Origin: Peteryoungia desertarenae
Lineage (GTDB): Bacteria; Pseudomonadota; Alphaproteobacteria; Rhizobiales; Rhizobiaceae
DNA: 64,000 nucleotides
Direction of reading: 5' to 3'
Assembly: GCF_005860795.2 (NCBI RefSeq)
Contig: NZ_CP058350.1
Span: 3,378,501 to 3,442,500, forward strand
Each line of letters starts with the position of its first letter. Positions within the stretch are counted from its first letter, which is position 1. Made by a program: the position numbers and the translations under genes. Of this stretch, positions 52,109 through 60,990 are shown one piece after another. The notes beneath the pieces are model-generated. The model was not told the origin of the DNA. It worked only from the letters and a program-made list of their open reading frames with translations, and searched no databases.

Positions 52109-52873
52109 TTGGTGACGTATAAATTCGAAACCATATCAACTTTCGACACAGCGAAAATGTTATTGGAACAACAATCGGTGATCCTCCATCAGATGGAGCG
52201 CTGCAGAAGCAGATTTGAGCTGATGGAGCAGTGGCTATCGGCGACACGTGACTTTGGTTTCGATCACTTGACCGTCATGACGGCACCAACGAGCCATGAT
52301 ACAAGACTTGCACCGCTGATCATCGAAGGCACCCTGCCAGAGAGTTATCTCCGCGAATTCGATGCCGATGGAATGCTCAAGCACTGCATCGTGGTGGAAG
52401 AGCTGGCAAAATCCATCATGCCACAAACATGGACGCTCGAGCGCGGCGTGGAAGGTTCGAACGAACCTTTTACCGACGAGATGAAATCATTGCTGCGGCG
52501 GCACAAATTGTCGATGGGCGTCGTGATCCCCGTCTTCGCGCTCGATGCCGGTCGCTATGTGATTCGCTATGACGGAAACCGTCCACCGCTGAGCTGCACC
52601 GAGATCGGCCATCTGTCGATGGCAAGCATGCAGGCGTTTGACGTGTTCGACCGCTTGCGCCGCTCCGGCACCAATCAGAATGTGCTCTCGGCCCGTGAGC
52701 TTGAGGTGGTGCGCTGGACGGCCCAGGGAAAGACCTCTCTTGAGATCGGTCAGATCCTTTCTCTTTCGGACCATACTGTTAACGCTTACATGACCAATGC
52801 GATCAAGAAGCTCGATTGCGTCAACCGCACACAACTCGTCGCCAAGGCGCTGAGGATGAAGCTGATCAGCTGA
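52109..52873 (+). CDS. LuxR-family regulator with autoinducer-binding-like domain
   Basis: A 254-residue transcription factor. The N-terminal half (about 30-175) has the autoinducer-domain pattern, with FGFDHLTVMTAP and VIPVFALDAGRYVI, but not a clear set of the conserved acyl-homoserine-lactone residues. The C-terminal HTH is canonical: LSARELEVVRWTAQGKTS and SDHTVNAYMTNAIKKL. No luxI lies in the window, so it is a solo. The listed start is TTG; GTG 52112 or ATG 52157 are alternatives, and no strong ribosome site decides. Confidence 0.75.
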   Translation: MVTYKFETISTFDTAKMLLEQQSVILHQMERCRSRFELMEQWLSATRDFGFDHLTVMTAPTSHDTRLAPLIIEGTLPESYLREFDADGMLKHCIVVEELAKSIMPQTWTLERGVEGSNEPFTDEMKSLLRRHKLSMGVVIPVFALDAGRYVIRYDGNRPPLSCTEIGHLSMASMQAFDVFDRLRRSGTNQNVLSARELEVVRWTAQGKTSLEIGQILSLSDHTVNAYMTNAIKKLDCVNRTQLVAKALRMKLIS

Positions 52874-52901
52874 GACGAGCTCGCGACAAAAACAGACAAA
52901 T

Positions 52902-52934
52902 GGCCCGGTCTAGACCACGTAGACCGGGCCTTTT
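52902..52934. terminator. Bidirectional terminator
   Basis: GGCCCGGTCTA (52902-52912) pairs with TAGACCGGGCC (52920-52930), then TTTT. On the other strand the stem is preceded by A-rich sequence giving TTTGTC. It separates the luxR-type gene from DUF2333. Confidence 0.85.
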
Positions 52935-52957
52935 CTTTGTCCGACAGGCAGCACTGA

Positions 52958-54067
52958 CTATCGATCAAGTACCGAGCGGATTTCCACGAGATTGGACCGA
53001 ACGCGCAGAATGTAGAAACCCATGGTCGCAAGATGGGTGGGCATGATCCACCCATCCTCGCTGCCGTTTGAGATGATTGCGGGCTGGATCCGTAACGCTG
53101 CCGCAAACTGGCGGTCCATTTCATCCCAGATGGCCGTCAGATTGCGGTCTCTCACGACATCGCTGAAATCGGCACGAGCACCCTGCAACAGGGCATGCTG
53201 AGCATAGAGCTGCCCATAGGCGAACCAGAAGCGGTCATCGGCACGGGTATCGAACCAGCCGGCATTATACTCCTCGGAACGACGTCTCAGGATATCCGAC
53301 GTATTGCCGAGATCGCTCGCCATTCCATCGAGCAACTGCAGGAGGTTGTCGGCGCGAGCATCGAAAACGGCATCGCAGCCTGCCAGCGATGAATTGAACC
53401 GCTGCCAGCTGCTGACGGCAGCCCGGTAATAGCCGGGCGTCGGGGTCTTGAAGCCGAAGGGATCGGTGCCGAAATACCAGGTGCCCTCGTCAAACTGGAT
53501 ATTGCCGCGCGCATCCTGGAGATCGTTGTTGATTCCGGATGTGCCACGCACGCGACCGAGCGTGTCGACGAGCTGTATGGCAGTGCGTCGGACCACCTGA
53601 TTTACGCCGCGCTGGAAAGACGCCTTGTTGTCGAAGAAGGGTGTATTGTCCCAATCGACACCGAAGAAGCCGAGCTTGTAGAGCAGGGTGGAGGAGATCC
53701 AGTTGTTCTGATTGACGTTCATGTCGGTCAGATCCGCCGTCAGGGTCACGATGGCGGAAGTCTGGCAGGCATTTGCTTCGCCGGGCAAAGGTTCACCGGC
53801 AGGGACAGTCCGTTCATTCAGATTATAGGCCTGAACGAAATTCGGGTCGAAACCATACCAGACCTGCGTGCGCCAGATGAACAGGCCGTAAAAGACCACG
53901 AGCAGCAAAAGCGCGGCAATGATCGGGCCCTTGATGATCCAGTTGCGTTGCTGCACCCAGCGATGGCCTGCCATGAAGGGCCAGAAAACCCCTGCCACCG
54001 CCATGCCGATCCCGCGACCGATCGCGGAAAAGACGCGCTGGAAAAACGCGATGATCGGATCAAGCAT
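52958..54067 (-). CDS. DUF2333-family membrane protein
   Basis: A 369-residue protein with one membrane helix (ALLLLVVFYGLFIW at about residues 50-65) and a large outside domain including NQNNWISSTLLYKLGFFGVD and FDEGTWYFG, characteristic of DUF2333. The soluble part should be periplasmic. AGGAG stands 9 nt before ATG. It overlaps the stop of the DUF6638-like gene by 8 bp. No function is known for the family; conserved linkage to the AAA gene cluster is implied by the operon. Confidence 0.75.
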   Translation of the reverse strand: MLDPIIAFFQRVFSAIGRGIGMAVAGVFWPFMAGHRWVQQRNWIIKGPIIAALLLLVVFYGLFIWRTQVWYGFDPNFVQAYNLNERTVPAGEPLPGEANACQTSAIVTLTADLTDMNVNQNNWISSTLLYKLGFFGVDWDNTPFFDNKASFQRGVNQVVRRTAIQLVDTLGRVRGTSGINNDLQDARGNIQFDEGTWYFGTDPFGFKTPTPGYYRAAVSSWQRFNSSLAGCDAVFDARADNLLQLLDGMASDLGNTSDILRRRSEEYNAGWFDTRADDRFWFAYGQLYAQHALLQGARADFSDVVRDRNLTAIWDEMDRQFAAALRIQPAIISNGSEDGWIMPTHLATMGFYILRVRSNLVEIRSVLDR

Positions 54068-55358
54068 GCTGGTCGTCTCCTATTCCATAAAGGCGTTTGC
54101 GAAAGGCGGCCTTGTTCAACAGATAAGCACCACTCAGGCGCGATACAACATATTCCCGGAATGGTTCCGGAAAACTCTCGTAAGCGGCATAGAAACCCTG
54201 CTTGTCGAAAACGAAACGAGAGATGAAGTCCTGCGGGTTGAGCTGGGCAATCAGCCGGTTCGTCAACCATTGATCGGGATGGGTGGGCTGGGCGCGCACC
54301 AGCGAGATCCTGCGCTCCGGCGCAACATCCGCAATTCGCAAAGTACCAGCCCGCATGATTGCGCGGATCATTTCCTGCAGGAAGGGATAGGTTCCCTCCC
54401 GCGCAAGGGCAGCGGCGTGACGATGCAAGAAGGTCTGCGTCCAAACTGGGTCAATTCTGGCAAAGTCGGTGGCCGGCTCAAGATCCGCCGCCATTCCGAG
54501 AATAGCCATCTCGGCACGCAGCGCCAGCAGACCAGACGCCTCCACCCAGCTGGCCCTCGGCAGTTCGATGCGTCCGGTGCGCGCCAGGAACTCGAAGATC
54601 TGCGCCTTGTCCTCGATCGAGATATAACTCACCTGCCAGGGTCGCGAGCGACGAAATCCTGGCGCATCGGGACTGCAGATGACAGTGGTAATCTTGTCGT
54701 CGACGAAGACATAGACACCACCGAAATGATTGGCCCAGAAGGCGTCGTGGCGGAAGATCACCTTGTCCGGCACCAGGACATTCTCCCGGATATCGCCGGT
54801 TTCCTTTGCGAGGTCCACCATCCGGCTGAGCAAATCGTCCTCGCGCCAGGCATGCTGCTCCGTCAGCAGTCGATCTGAAAGCTTCCGCAACTCGCCGGCC
54901 TTGCCGAGCAGATCTTCCGCCGACATGACATTGAAGCGGACCTCGTTGATCGACAGCAGATCCTCAAGCGTCCTGACCTCCGCAACGCTGTCCTCGATCT
55001 CGCCGTAAAGCACGTCGCGCAGCGTCACCGCATGAATGGCGCGCGCATTGGCGCTGTAGAACTCATGCATCAGCCCGGCGGTATTGGAAAAACTGGTATG
55101 CACCACCGGCAGGTTTTCCTGCGCCGGTGTCATGATGATGAAACGGCGGTTGACGCGACCGGGATCAAGATAATCGAAATCCTGAAGCTCGGCGGCAACT
55201 TGTGGAGAGAAACCGCTCATGTCGATATCAAATTCGGAGAGCTTGGTTTCGGGCAGACCGAAACCGCGCAAGGCCTTGTTGTATCGCGCCACCAGATGCG
55301 GCTCGGCAACCGGGAGCAAACGCCCGTAAATCAGTTCGGCTTCGAGGAGGCGGTTCAT
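54060..55358 (-). CDS. DUF6638-like protein
   Basis: A 432-residue protein that I only tentatively place in DUF6638. Recognisable stretches are HDAFWANHFGGVYVFVDDKI, RIELPRASWVEASGLLALR and HPDQWLTNRLIAQLNPQDF. No membrane helix or catalytic motif is visible. ATG 55358 overlaps the stop of the DUF559 gene by 4 bp and its own end overlaps the DUF2333 start, so three genes are translated together. Confidence 0.55.
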   Translation of the reverse strand: MNRLLEAELIYGRLLPVAEPHLVARYNKALRGFGLPETKLSEFDIDMSGFSPQVAAELQDFDYLDPGRVNRRFIIMTPAQENLPVVHTSFSNTAGLMHEFYSANARAIHAVTLRDVLYGEIEDSVAEVRTLEDLLSINEVRFNVMSAEDLLGKAGELRKLSDRLLTEQHAWREDDLLSRMVDLAKETGDIRENVLVPDKVIFRHDAFWANHFGGVYVFVDDKITTVICSPDAPGFRRSRPWQVSYISIEDKAQIFEFLARTGRIELPRASWVEASGLLALRAEMAILGMAADLEPATDFARIDPVWTQTFLHRHAAALAREGTYPFLQEMIRAIMRAGTLRIADVAPERRISLVRAQPTHPDQWLTNRLIAQLNPQDFISRFVFDKQGFYAAYESFPEPFREYVVSRLSGAYLLNKAAFRKRLYGIGDDQHA

Positions 55359-55759
55359 GCGGACCGCTCCGCAGGAAGATATGTTAGATCCCGGCTCCGG
55401 ACAGGCTCCTGCAAACGCCCGTCCAGGATAGCGGCAAGAGTGTCTAGAACAGACTTGCGCTCCTGAAGAACATCCACATTCCAGAACCGAACCACCGACC
55501 ATCCATTGGCGTTCATGAATGCATCCCGTTTTGCGTCATGCACGCTATCTGCATGCTGACTTCCATCCACCTCTACGGCAAGAAGGATTTCGCGGCAGGC
55601 AAAATCGGCAAAGAACGGGCCAATCGAAAACTGTCGCACGAATTTGTATCCTCCAAAACGCCGCCCCCGCAACTCTCCCCATGGAACCGCTTCAGCATCG
55701 TTCTCGTCTCTTCGCAGACTTCTGGCACGCGTCGTTTTTCTCCTGTTCGGTCCCCGCAT
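55355..55759 (-). CDS. DUF559 endonuclease-like protein
   Basis: A 134-residue protein with the DUF559 core: EVDGSQHADSVHDAKRD and GWSVVRFWNVDVLQ, a PD-(D/E)XK/Vsr-like nuclease fold whose EVDGxQH holds the metal-site acid. The N-terminus is Arg-rich (RGPNRRKTTRARSLRR), consistent with DNA or RNA binding. ATG 55759 has GAAGGA 6-7 nt upstream. It sits between the AAA gene and the DUF6638-like gene with a repeat on its 5' side. DUF559 genes are scattered in rhizobial genomes, so it may be a passenger. Confidence 0.8.
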   Translation of the reverse strand: MRGPNRRKTTRARSLRRDENDAEAVPWGELRGRRFGGYKFVRQFSIGPFFADFACREILLAVEVDGSQHADSVHDAKRDAFMNANGWSVVRFWNVDVLQERKSVLDTLAAILDGRLQEPVRSRDLTYLPAERSA

Positions 55760-55813
55760 AATCTTGTCCTTCGGATCCGATAGCGCAACAGAATAGCCCC
55801 TCACCCTACCCTA

Positions 55814-55888
55814 CCCTCTCCCCGCAAGCGGGGAGAGGGGGAGCGCAACGCTGGCCGCTCGGCCTTCTCCCGGTTCACGGGGAGAAGG
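55814..55888. repeat. Rhizobial intergenic mosaic repeat
   Basis: Two hairpins: CCCTCTCCCCGC/GCGGGGAGAGGG (55814-55839, 12-bp stem) and CCTTCTCCC/GGGAGAAGG (55863-55888), separated by CGCAACGCTGGCCGCTCGG. They are of the same type as at 17634-17825. The element fills the gap between the AAA ATPase gene and the DUF559 gene. Confidence 0.75.
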
Positions 55889-55930
55889 TGCCCGAAGGGC
55901 GGATGAGGGGCAAGTCTGCCGATCTGATCA

Positions 55931-57844
55931 CTACCAACTCCCCTCCCCCTTCAGCCTCTCAATCTCGACAATCGCCCGTTCCCGCTGCTTTTCACGCCTT
56001 ATGATCTCCTCAACGGCAGCGTCATCAGACTTGTCGGCATAGCGGAATTCGCTGTCGGCGTAGCGATTGATCTCCTGCAGGATCATCGGCAGCGTGATCG
56101 GGCCACGCAGCTCGGCGATCATCGCCTTTTTGTCCTCATAGGGCTTGTGCAGGAACACCTCGGGCGTTTCGAACCAGGCATCGGGAAGCTCGATATCCAT
56201 GGCGCGCAGCTTGATCGCGTCGGTAATGTTCTTGATGGCACGACCGGTAAAGCGACCGTCGGCCTCCTTGATTGCGTGGAGATAAGCGCCAACGTCGGCA
56301 AGCGTCTCGATGGGGCCGTGGCTTTTCTGGAAACGGTCCCACACCGCAAGCAGACCATCCTCAGAGGGGCGATCATGGCCCTCGTAACTTGCTGAAACCG
56401 CTTTCTTGATCTCCTGACCGGCAAAAAGCTGGTGTTCGCCAAGCGGGATGGAATGGTTCTTGCCGACCAGCAGAGAGAAGATGTCGATATAGTCCTCCCG
56501 CGTTTGCGGGCCGTCGACCAGCCAGCGTGCACCGGCGCGCTGGCGAAGCGCATCATCGACCTTCTCGGGATAGTTGGAGAACATGCCGAAGGTGGCATTG
56601 CCGCGCACGACGGTGGAGGCCCCGGCAAAGCTCTCCATCAGGACGGCGGTAACCTCATGCTGGCCCGCAGAGGCCCGGTCATCGGAGCGTTTTGCGGTGA
56701 CCTGGTCCACGTCGTCGATCGTCCCAAAACCGATGACGCGGGGATTGAGCACGTTGTTGACGAAGGCCTTGGCATTCTGACCCGACTTGCCCTGATAGGA
56801 CGAAATCTGGTCGACGCCGAAATTCTCGTAATGGAAGCCGTAGCCCGCAACCTTGCAATAGTCGTTCAGGAGACCTGCCAGCATCTGAATGAGAATCGTC
56901 TTGCCGGTGCCGGGCATGCCGTCGCCAATGAAGGTGAAAAGAAAGCCGCCAAGCTCGACAAACGGGTTCATCTGACGGTCGAAATCATAGGCCATCAGCA
57001 TCTTGGCGAGTTTCAGCGCCTGATACTTGGCAATGTGGTTGCCGATGATTTCCTCCGGCTTCTTGAAGGTCATCGACAGGGGCTTGCGTTTCGCTCCCGG
57101 CAGGACCTCAAAGCCATCCAGCGTAAAGTCATCGGCATCGATGCGGATATGGGCATTCTCGAAACTGCCAAGCCCGGTAAAGCGAGCCTTGCGCGACTGC
57201 AGGCCTTCGATCGCAAGCCGGGCGAAGGCACGGGTGCGATCAAGCAGGGTCTGATCATCACCCGCCCCGGCAAGGGTGACATCCAACCCGCCGACCAGTG
57301 ATTTCAGCGCGTCCTGCGGGGTATCGAAATGAACGTCGACGCCGCGCGCCAGATCCACCGGCTCGCCATCGCCGGCAAGCGTCGAGACGAGATAGGCTGC
57401 AAGCGTAAAGGCCGCGATATACGCACTGGCGGCCAGAAGCGCCTTGAAGCGGGTCGCCTCCTCGCCCTGCAAGGGAGCGGATTGATTGCGGGCCTGAAGG
57501 CTCTCCAATTCACTCTGCCGGGCGAAGACGTCCGCCACCGCAAGCGCGATCTGCACTCCACGGCGAACCCGGAACACAACGGTATGCTGGGCGGGTGACA
57601 TCAGCGGGTCACTGGCACCAGACGATTGCACAGTCTTCAAGAGTTCCACTTCACGGGTACGCCGCACCGATCCGGTGGAAACCGTCGAGACGAAGCGCCT
57701 GTTGGTACCGGCAAGTGCTGTTCCCTCTCGCCCGTCACCGTCATCGAGAAGAATGATGCGGGTCACCATCGCCTGAGCAACAGCCAGATGTTTCGCGATT
57801 TCGGCTTCGTGGATCGTCGTCAGGCCAGCATTCAACCCGTTCAT
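55931..57844 (-). CDS. AAA-type ATPase of an unknown cluster
   Basis: A 637-residue ATPase. Walker A GDGMPGTGKTILIQ lies near residue 308; the Walker B-like IGFGTIDDVDQV contains two acidic residues; SFAGASTVVRGNATFGMFSN and RAGARWLVDGPQTRED carry the sensor and arginine-finger regions. The N-terminal 280 residues are without known domain, with a hydrophobic stretch YIAAFTLAAYLVSTLAG. It begins 3 bp after the previous gene. A hexameric remodelling role is inferred. Confidence 0.75.
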   Translation of the reverse strand: MNGLNAGLTTIHEAEIAKHLAVAQAMVTRIILLDDGDGREGTALAGTNRRFVSTVSTGSVRRTREVELLKTVQSSGASDPLMSPAQHTVVFRVRRGVQIALAVADVFARQSELESLQARNQSAPLQGEEATRFKALLAASAYIAAFTLAAYLVSTLAGDGEPVDLARGVDVHFDTPQDALKSLVGGLDVTLAGAGDDQTLLDRTRAFARLAIEGLQSRKARFTGLGSFENAHIRIDADDFTLDGFEVLPGAKRKPLSMTFKKPEEIIGNHIAKYQALKLAKMLMAYDFDRQMNPFVELGGFLFTFIGDGMPGTGKTILIQMLAGLLNDYCKVAGYGFHYENFGVDQISSYQGKSGQNAKAFVNNVLNPRVIGFGTIDDVDQVTAKRSDDRASAGQHEVTAVLMESFAGASTVVRGNATFGMFSNYPEKVDDALRQRAGARWLVDGPQTREDYIDIFSLLVGKNHSIPLGEHQLFAGQEIKKAVSASYEGHDRPSEDGLLAVWDRFQKSHGPIETLADVGAYLHAIKEADGRFTGRAIKNITDAIKLRAMDIELPDAWFETPEVFLHKPYEDKKAMIAELRGPITLPMILQEINRYADSEFRYADKSDDAAVEEIIRREKQRERAIVEIERLKGEGSW

Positions 57845-57847
57845 TGC

Positions 57848-58999
57848 TCAAACCCCGCTGACAACCTGATTGCCGGAAATGACATGGACCTTGAAATCAC
57901 CGAAGATCGCCTTGACGTCGCCCGAGGCATAAAGCGCCTGATAGGCATCATGGGGCACCAGCGCATGCTTCTGGTAAAAGGACACACCCATGCGAGCCGC
58001 CTCCAGATCATTCGTCTCGATATGGAATTCCTGCGTCGCCGGCGTCGACGAGAAAAAGCCTTTGCTTTCCGGGATTTCGCGCTTGGAAAACACCTCCTGA
58101 ACGGTCCAGGTCATGACCCAGGCGTTTTCGACCTTCCGCACCCGCGACAGGATCTCGGTGACGCGACCGTGGTTCTCGGTGACGCCTGCCGAATAGAAGG
58201 GACCGATCACGACCCGCCGCACGGACTTCGGGTGCAGCGAGGGAAAATCCCGGTCCATATTGGTGGCGATCGTGGCCGGCGTCAGGGAAAAGGCGGAATT
58301 CTTGCCGACGAAATCGTCAAAGCTGCGGGCCAGGGCAGGATTGAGAAGTCCACCAACCGGCAGGGGGATATCGATCTGATCATTCAACTGCCCATCTTTG
58401 GAGACCAGCAGGCTGACCACATTTTCGGACGAATCCTCAATCGTCGCCAGATAGACCATCGGCAAGGTGCTTGTCCCGTCAAAGGCGCCCCATGTGACAA
58501 GGCAGCTCGGACGGCGGCTCCTGGGGTTCACGCTGACCTCAACCGTCTCCGGCAAAACCAGCGGCGAGAAGACCTCTCCCTTGCCAATCTGCTCCAGGTA
58601 AAGACGCTCGGCCATCTGCGTCTGCAAAGCTGCCGGAAACTCCCGCTGGCGCAGGATGAAATCCACCATCTCGGCCCGAAGCTCATCGGCAGCTGGAATG
58701 GCGGCCAGACGCTTCGCCGCCCCGGCCCCGTCATTTTCCAGCTCCAGCACATTCTGGAACACCGGAAACCCACTTTCGGCCCGAGAAATCCGGAACTGAT
58801 CAACAAAGCCGATACGGTTCTCCCAACAGGCAAAGGAATTGCGCAGCCGGTCGACATAGGGGATCAGGAGCGAGCTGGGCGGCCCGTCGTCGGAAAGCCG
58901 CCCGGCTGCATTCCCCCAATGCACCTCAAGCCCGGCAAGTGCAGCCCGGATCGAATTGAAATACCGGCTAACCGCCGGAGTCCGCGTTGCAGCGTTCAT
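57848..58999 (-). CDS. Hypothetical protein in the AAA cluster
   Basis: A 383-residue protein, no membrane helix or signal peptide. It contains RRVVIGPFYSAGVTENHGRV and EVFSKREIPESKGFFSS, neither of which I recognise as a family motif. Gaps of 31 bp to the coiled-coil gene upstream and 3 bp to the ATPase downstream suggest a shared message and perhaps a complex. Confidence 0.6.
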   Translation of the reverse strand: MNAATRTPAVSRYFNSIRAALAGLEVHWGNAAGRLSDDGPPSSLLIPYVDRLRNSFACWENRIGFVDQFRISRAESGFPVFQNVLELENDGAGAAKRLAAIPAADELRAEMVDFILRQREFPAALQTQMAERLYLEQIGKGEVFSPLVLPETVEVSVNPRSRRPSCLVTWGAFDGTSTLPMVYLATIEDSSENVVSLLVSKDGQLNDQIDIPLPVGGLLNPALARSFDDFVGKNSAFSLTPATIATNMDRDFPSLHPKSVRRVVIGPFYSAGVTENHGRVTEILSRVRKVENAWVMTWTVQEVFSKREIPESKGFFSSTPATQEFHIETNDLEAARMGVSFYQKHALVPHDAYQALYASGDVKAIFGDFKVHVISGNQVVSGV

Positions 59000-59030
59000 G
59001 ATGGGGTTCCCATGGCTGTCGTGGGTGACA

Positions 59031-60119
59031 TCAGGGCTGGACGTATTTCGCCGAGTTGTGCTTGTCCATCACCGTCTGGAAGCGGCGGGCAAAGGCGTCG
59101 TCAGCCAGCTTCTTGCGGCGCTGTATGTCCTGCGTCGACAGCATGTTCTTCTCGTGCAGTTCAAGAAGATCGCCGATATGACGCTGGGCGGCGGCACCGA
59201 TGCCGGCCATGGTCTCCTCCGCCGCCGTATCAACTTGGCTACCCAAGGTATTGATCCTATGGGCAACTTCCTGCTGGGCGGCAGTCTTCAACGAATCTTC
59301 CAGCGCCTTGTAGAGCACGATGCGCTGTTCGGTATCGATGGTCAGCTTGTTGATCAGCGTGTTCTGCGCAGCGATCTGGTTGTTGAGGCTGTCCACGAAG
59401 GTCTGGAACATGGACGTGTAGCGCTCCAGAGTCTGGCTCTCGGCCAGAAGCTCCTGTTCCTTCGCCTGGGCCTCATTATATTCGGTCGCAAGCTTTGAGC
59501 GCTCGGATTCCAGTTCGGTACGCTGCGACTGGTCGGTCGAGGCGGCAATCTTGTTCTCGATGTCGAGGAGCATGGGGTTGAGACCGTCGATCCGCGCCTG
59601 GGTTTCCTCAAGCGAGCTAATGGCCACCTTGCGGCGCTCGATGACCTGGATCAGGCTCGTCTCGGAATTCTTGTAGCGCTCTTCAAGGACATTCTTCTGG
59701 TCCCTGAGAATGCCGACAATGCTGTCGGATTTCGCCAGCAGTTCCTGCAGATTGCCGGCAAGCGACATGTTGCGGACGCGTTCGGTGCGCATGCGCTGAG
59801 CCCGCTGCTTGGAGAAGATACCGACGAATTTTTCGTAGCCGGTATAGCTTTTCATGCTTTCGAATTCGGCACCGAAGACATTCGTCGCGTCCTCAAGCCC
59901 GATGATCAGGTCGGCGATATTCGCCTCCATGACCTTCTGCTGCTCCAGTACATCGGAGATGCGCGCGTTCTCAATGTCGAATTCCTGATCGGTCAGCTTC
60001 GTGTCGCTTTTGGCGAAGCGGTCAAGCAAGGCACTCGACTTGTCCATTTTGCTGCGCATGTCGGAAACGACTTGGCGGGTTTTCTCGATTTCGCTGTCGA
60101 ATGACTGCAACGTGGCCAT
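59031..60119 (-). CDS. Coiled-coil protein of the AAA cluster
   Basis: A 362-residue protein predicted to be helical almost throughout. Heptad-like runs occur at residues 5-80 and 130-260 (LESERSKLATEYNEAQAKEQ). A central basic patch, SKQRAQRMRTERVRNMSLAG, breaks the coil. The layout of alternating helices with NTLINKLTIDTE and TMAGIGAAAQ only loosely recalls TelA-type proteins. GAGGGAC precedes the ATG, the first of the cluster. No homologous function assigned. Confidence 0.6.
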   Translation of the reverse strand: MATLQSFDSEIEKTRQVVSDMRSKMDKSSALLDRFAKSDTKLTDQEFDIENARISDVLEQQKVMEANIADLIIGLEDATNVFGAEFESMKSYTGYEKFVGIFSKQRAQRMRTERVRNMSLAGNLQELLAKSDSIVGILRDQKNVLEERYKNSETSLIQVIERRKVAISSLEETQARIDGLNPMLLDIENKIAASTDQSQRTELESERSKLATEYNEAQAKEQELLAESQTLERYTSMFQTFVDSLNNQIAAQNTLINKLTIDTEQRIVLYKALEDSLKTAAQQEVAHRINTLGSQVDTAAEETMAGIGAAAQRHIGDLLELHEKNMLSTQDIQRRKKLADDAFARRFQTVMDKHNSAKYVQP

Positions 60120-60283
60120 GCAGGGTCCCTCTACCTTTTAAGCGCCGCTCAAGAACGAGCTTTGACTGATCGCGATACTTCGCGAAGTGGCATCACTCGG
60201 CAATGCCAGACACCTCCGAATTGCAACTTCACTTCCGATATGGAGGGTAGAAATGAAGAGCACAAGACAAAGCTCGCAATAAC

Positions 60284-60311
60284 TGTGCCGACGCTCTTCT
60301 TCGTCGGCACA
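60284..60311 (-). terminator. Terminator-like stem after the cytochrome gene
   Basis: TGTGCCGACG (60284-60293) pairs with CGTCGGCACA (60302-60311) around an 8-nt loop, 15 bp after the cytochrome stop; minus-strand T-run is weak (TTATTG). Confidence 0.6.
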
Positions 60312-60326
60312 GAAACCAGTCTGATT

Positions 60327-60713
60327 TTACTGGCCAGCGACTGCCGGATCCTTGAGAAAGGCGATCAGATCAGCAATCTTCTTGTCATCCTTCAAACCGG
60401 CATAGGCCATTTTTGTGCCTTTTACGAGCACACGCGGCTGCGGCAGGTATTCGGCCATCAGACCCTCATCCCAAACCTTTCCTTCACCAAACGCAATCAT
60501 GGCCGGCGAGTATTTGTAGTCGGCAACGGAGGCGACCGGACGTCCGATGACCCCCATCAGGCTCGGCCCTACGCGATTCTTGGCATCGGCGATGGAATGA
60601 CAAGCCTGACAGGCCTTGAAGACCTGCGCACCGGCCTTGGCATCACCTTCGGCCAAAGCGGGGGCTGCGGCCAGGCTGAGAAGCACCGCTATTTTCGTCA
60701 TCGAAGGTCTCAT
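60327..60713 (-). CDS. Class I cytochrome c
   Basis: A 128-residue secreted electron carrier. A signal peptide (MTKIAVLLSLAAAPALA) is followed by the heme-binding CQACH in FKACQACHSIADAKNRVGP, and the axial Met is in GTKMAYAGL. Mature length of about 105 residues fits cytochrome c2/c552-type proteins in the periplasm. ATG 60713 (MRPSMTKIAV) or 60701 are possible starts. It is divergent from choX. Redox partner unknown. Confidence 0.88.
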   Translation of the reverse strand: MRPSMTKIAVLLSLAAAPALAEGDAKAGAQVFKACQACHSIADAKNRVGPSLMGVIGRPVASVADYKYSPAMIAFGEGKVWDEGLMAEYLPQPRVLVKGTKMAYAGLKDDKKIADLIAFLKDPAVAGQ

Positions 60714-60990
60714 AGGCTCTCCTTTGGGCATGGTTACGTCGCGACAACAGCGACTCGCAAATGCAGCCGCGCCCCTGGCAGATGCCACATTTCAATATCG
60801 AAAAACCTTGATCCCCATCAAATTTGGAAGGATTTTCGGTGCGCCGGAATCCCCTGTATCGCAGTGCGAAAGAAACTCCTGAAAGTCGCATTTGATAGGG
60901 CGGAAGCGACGCAAATGCACCCGCATCCTTGCAATTGTGCGCTATTAACTGTTTGCTTGGGAACATCATAAAAAAACGGGAGAACTCGAT

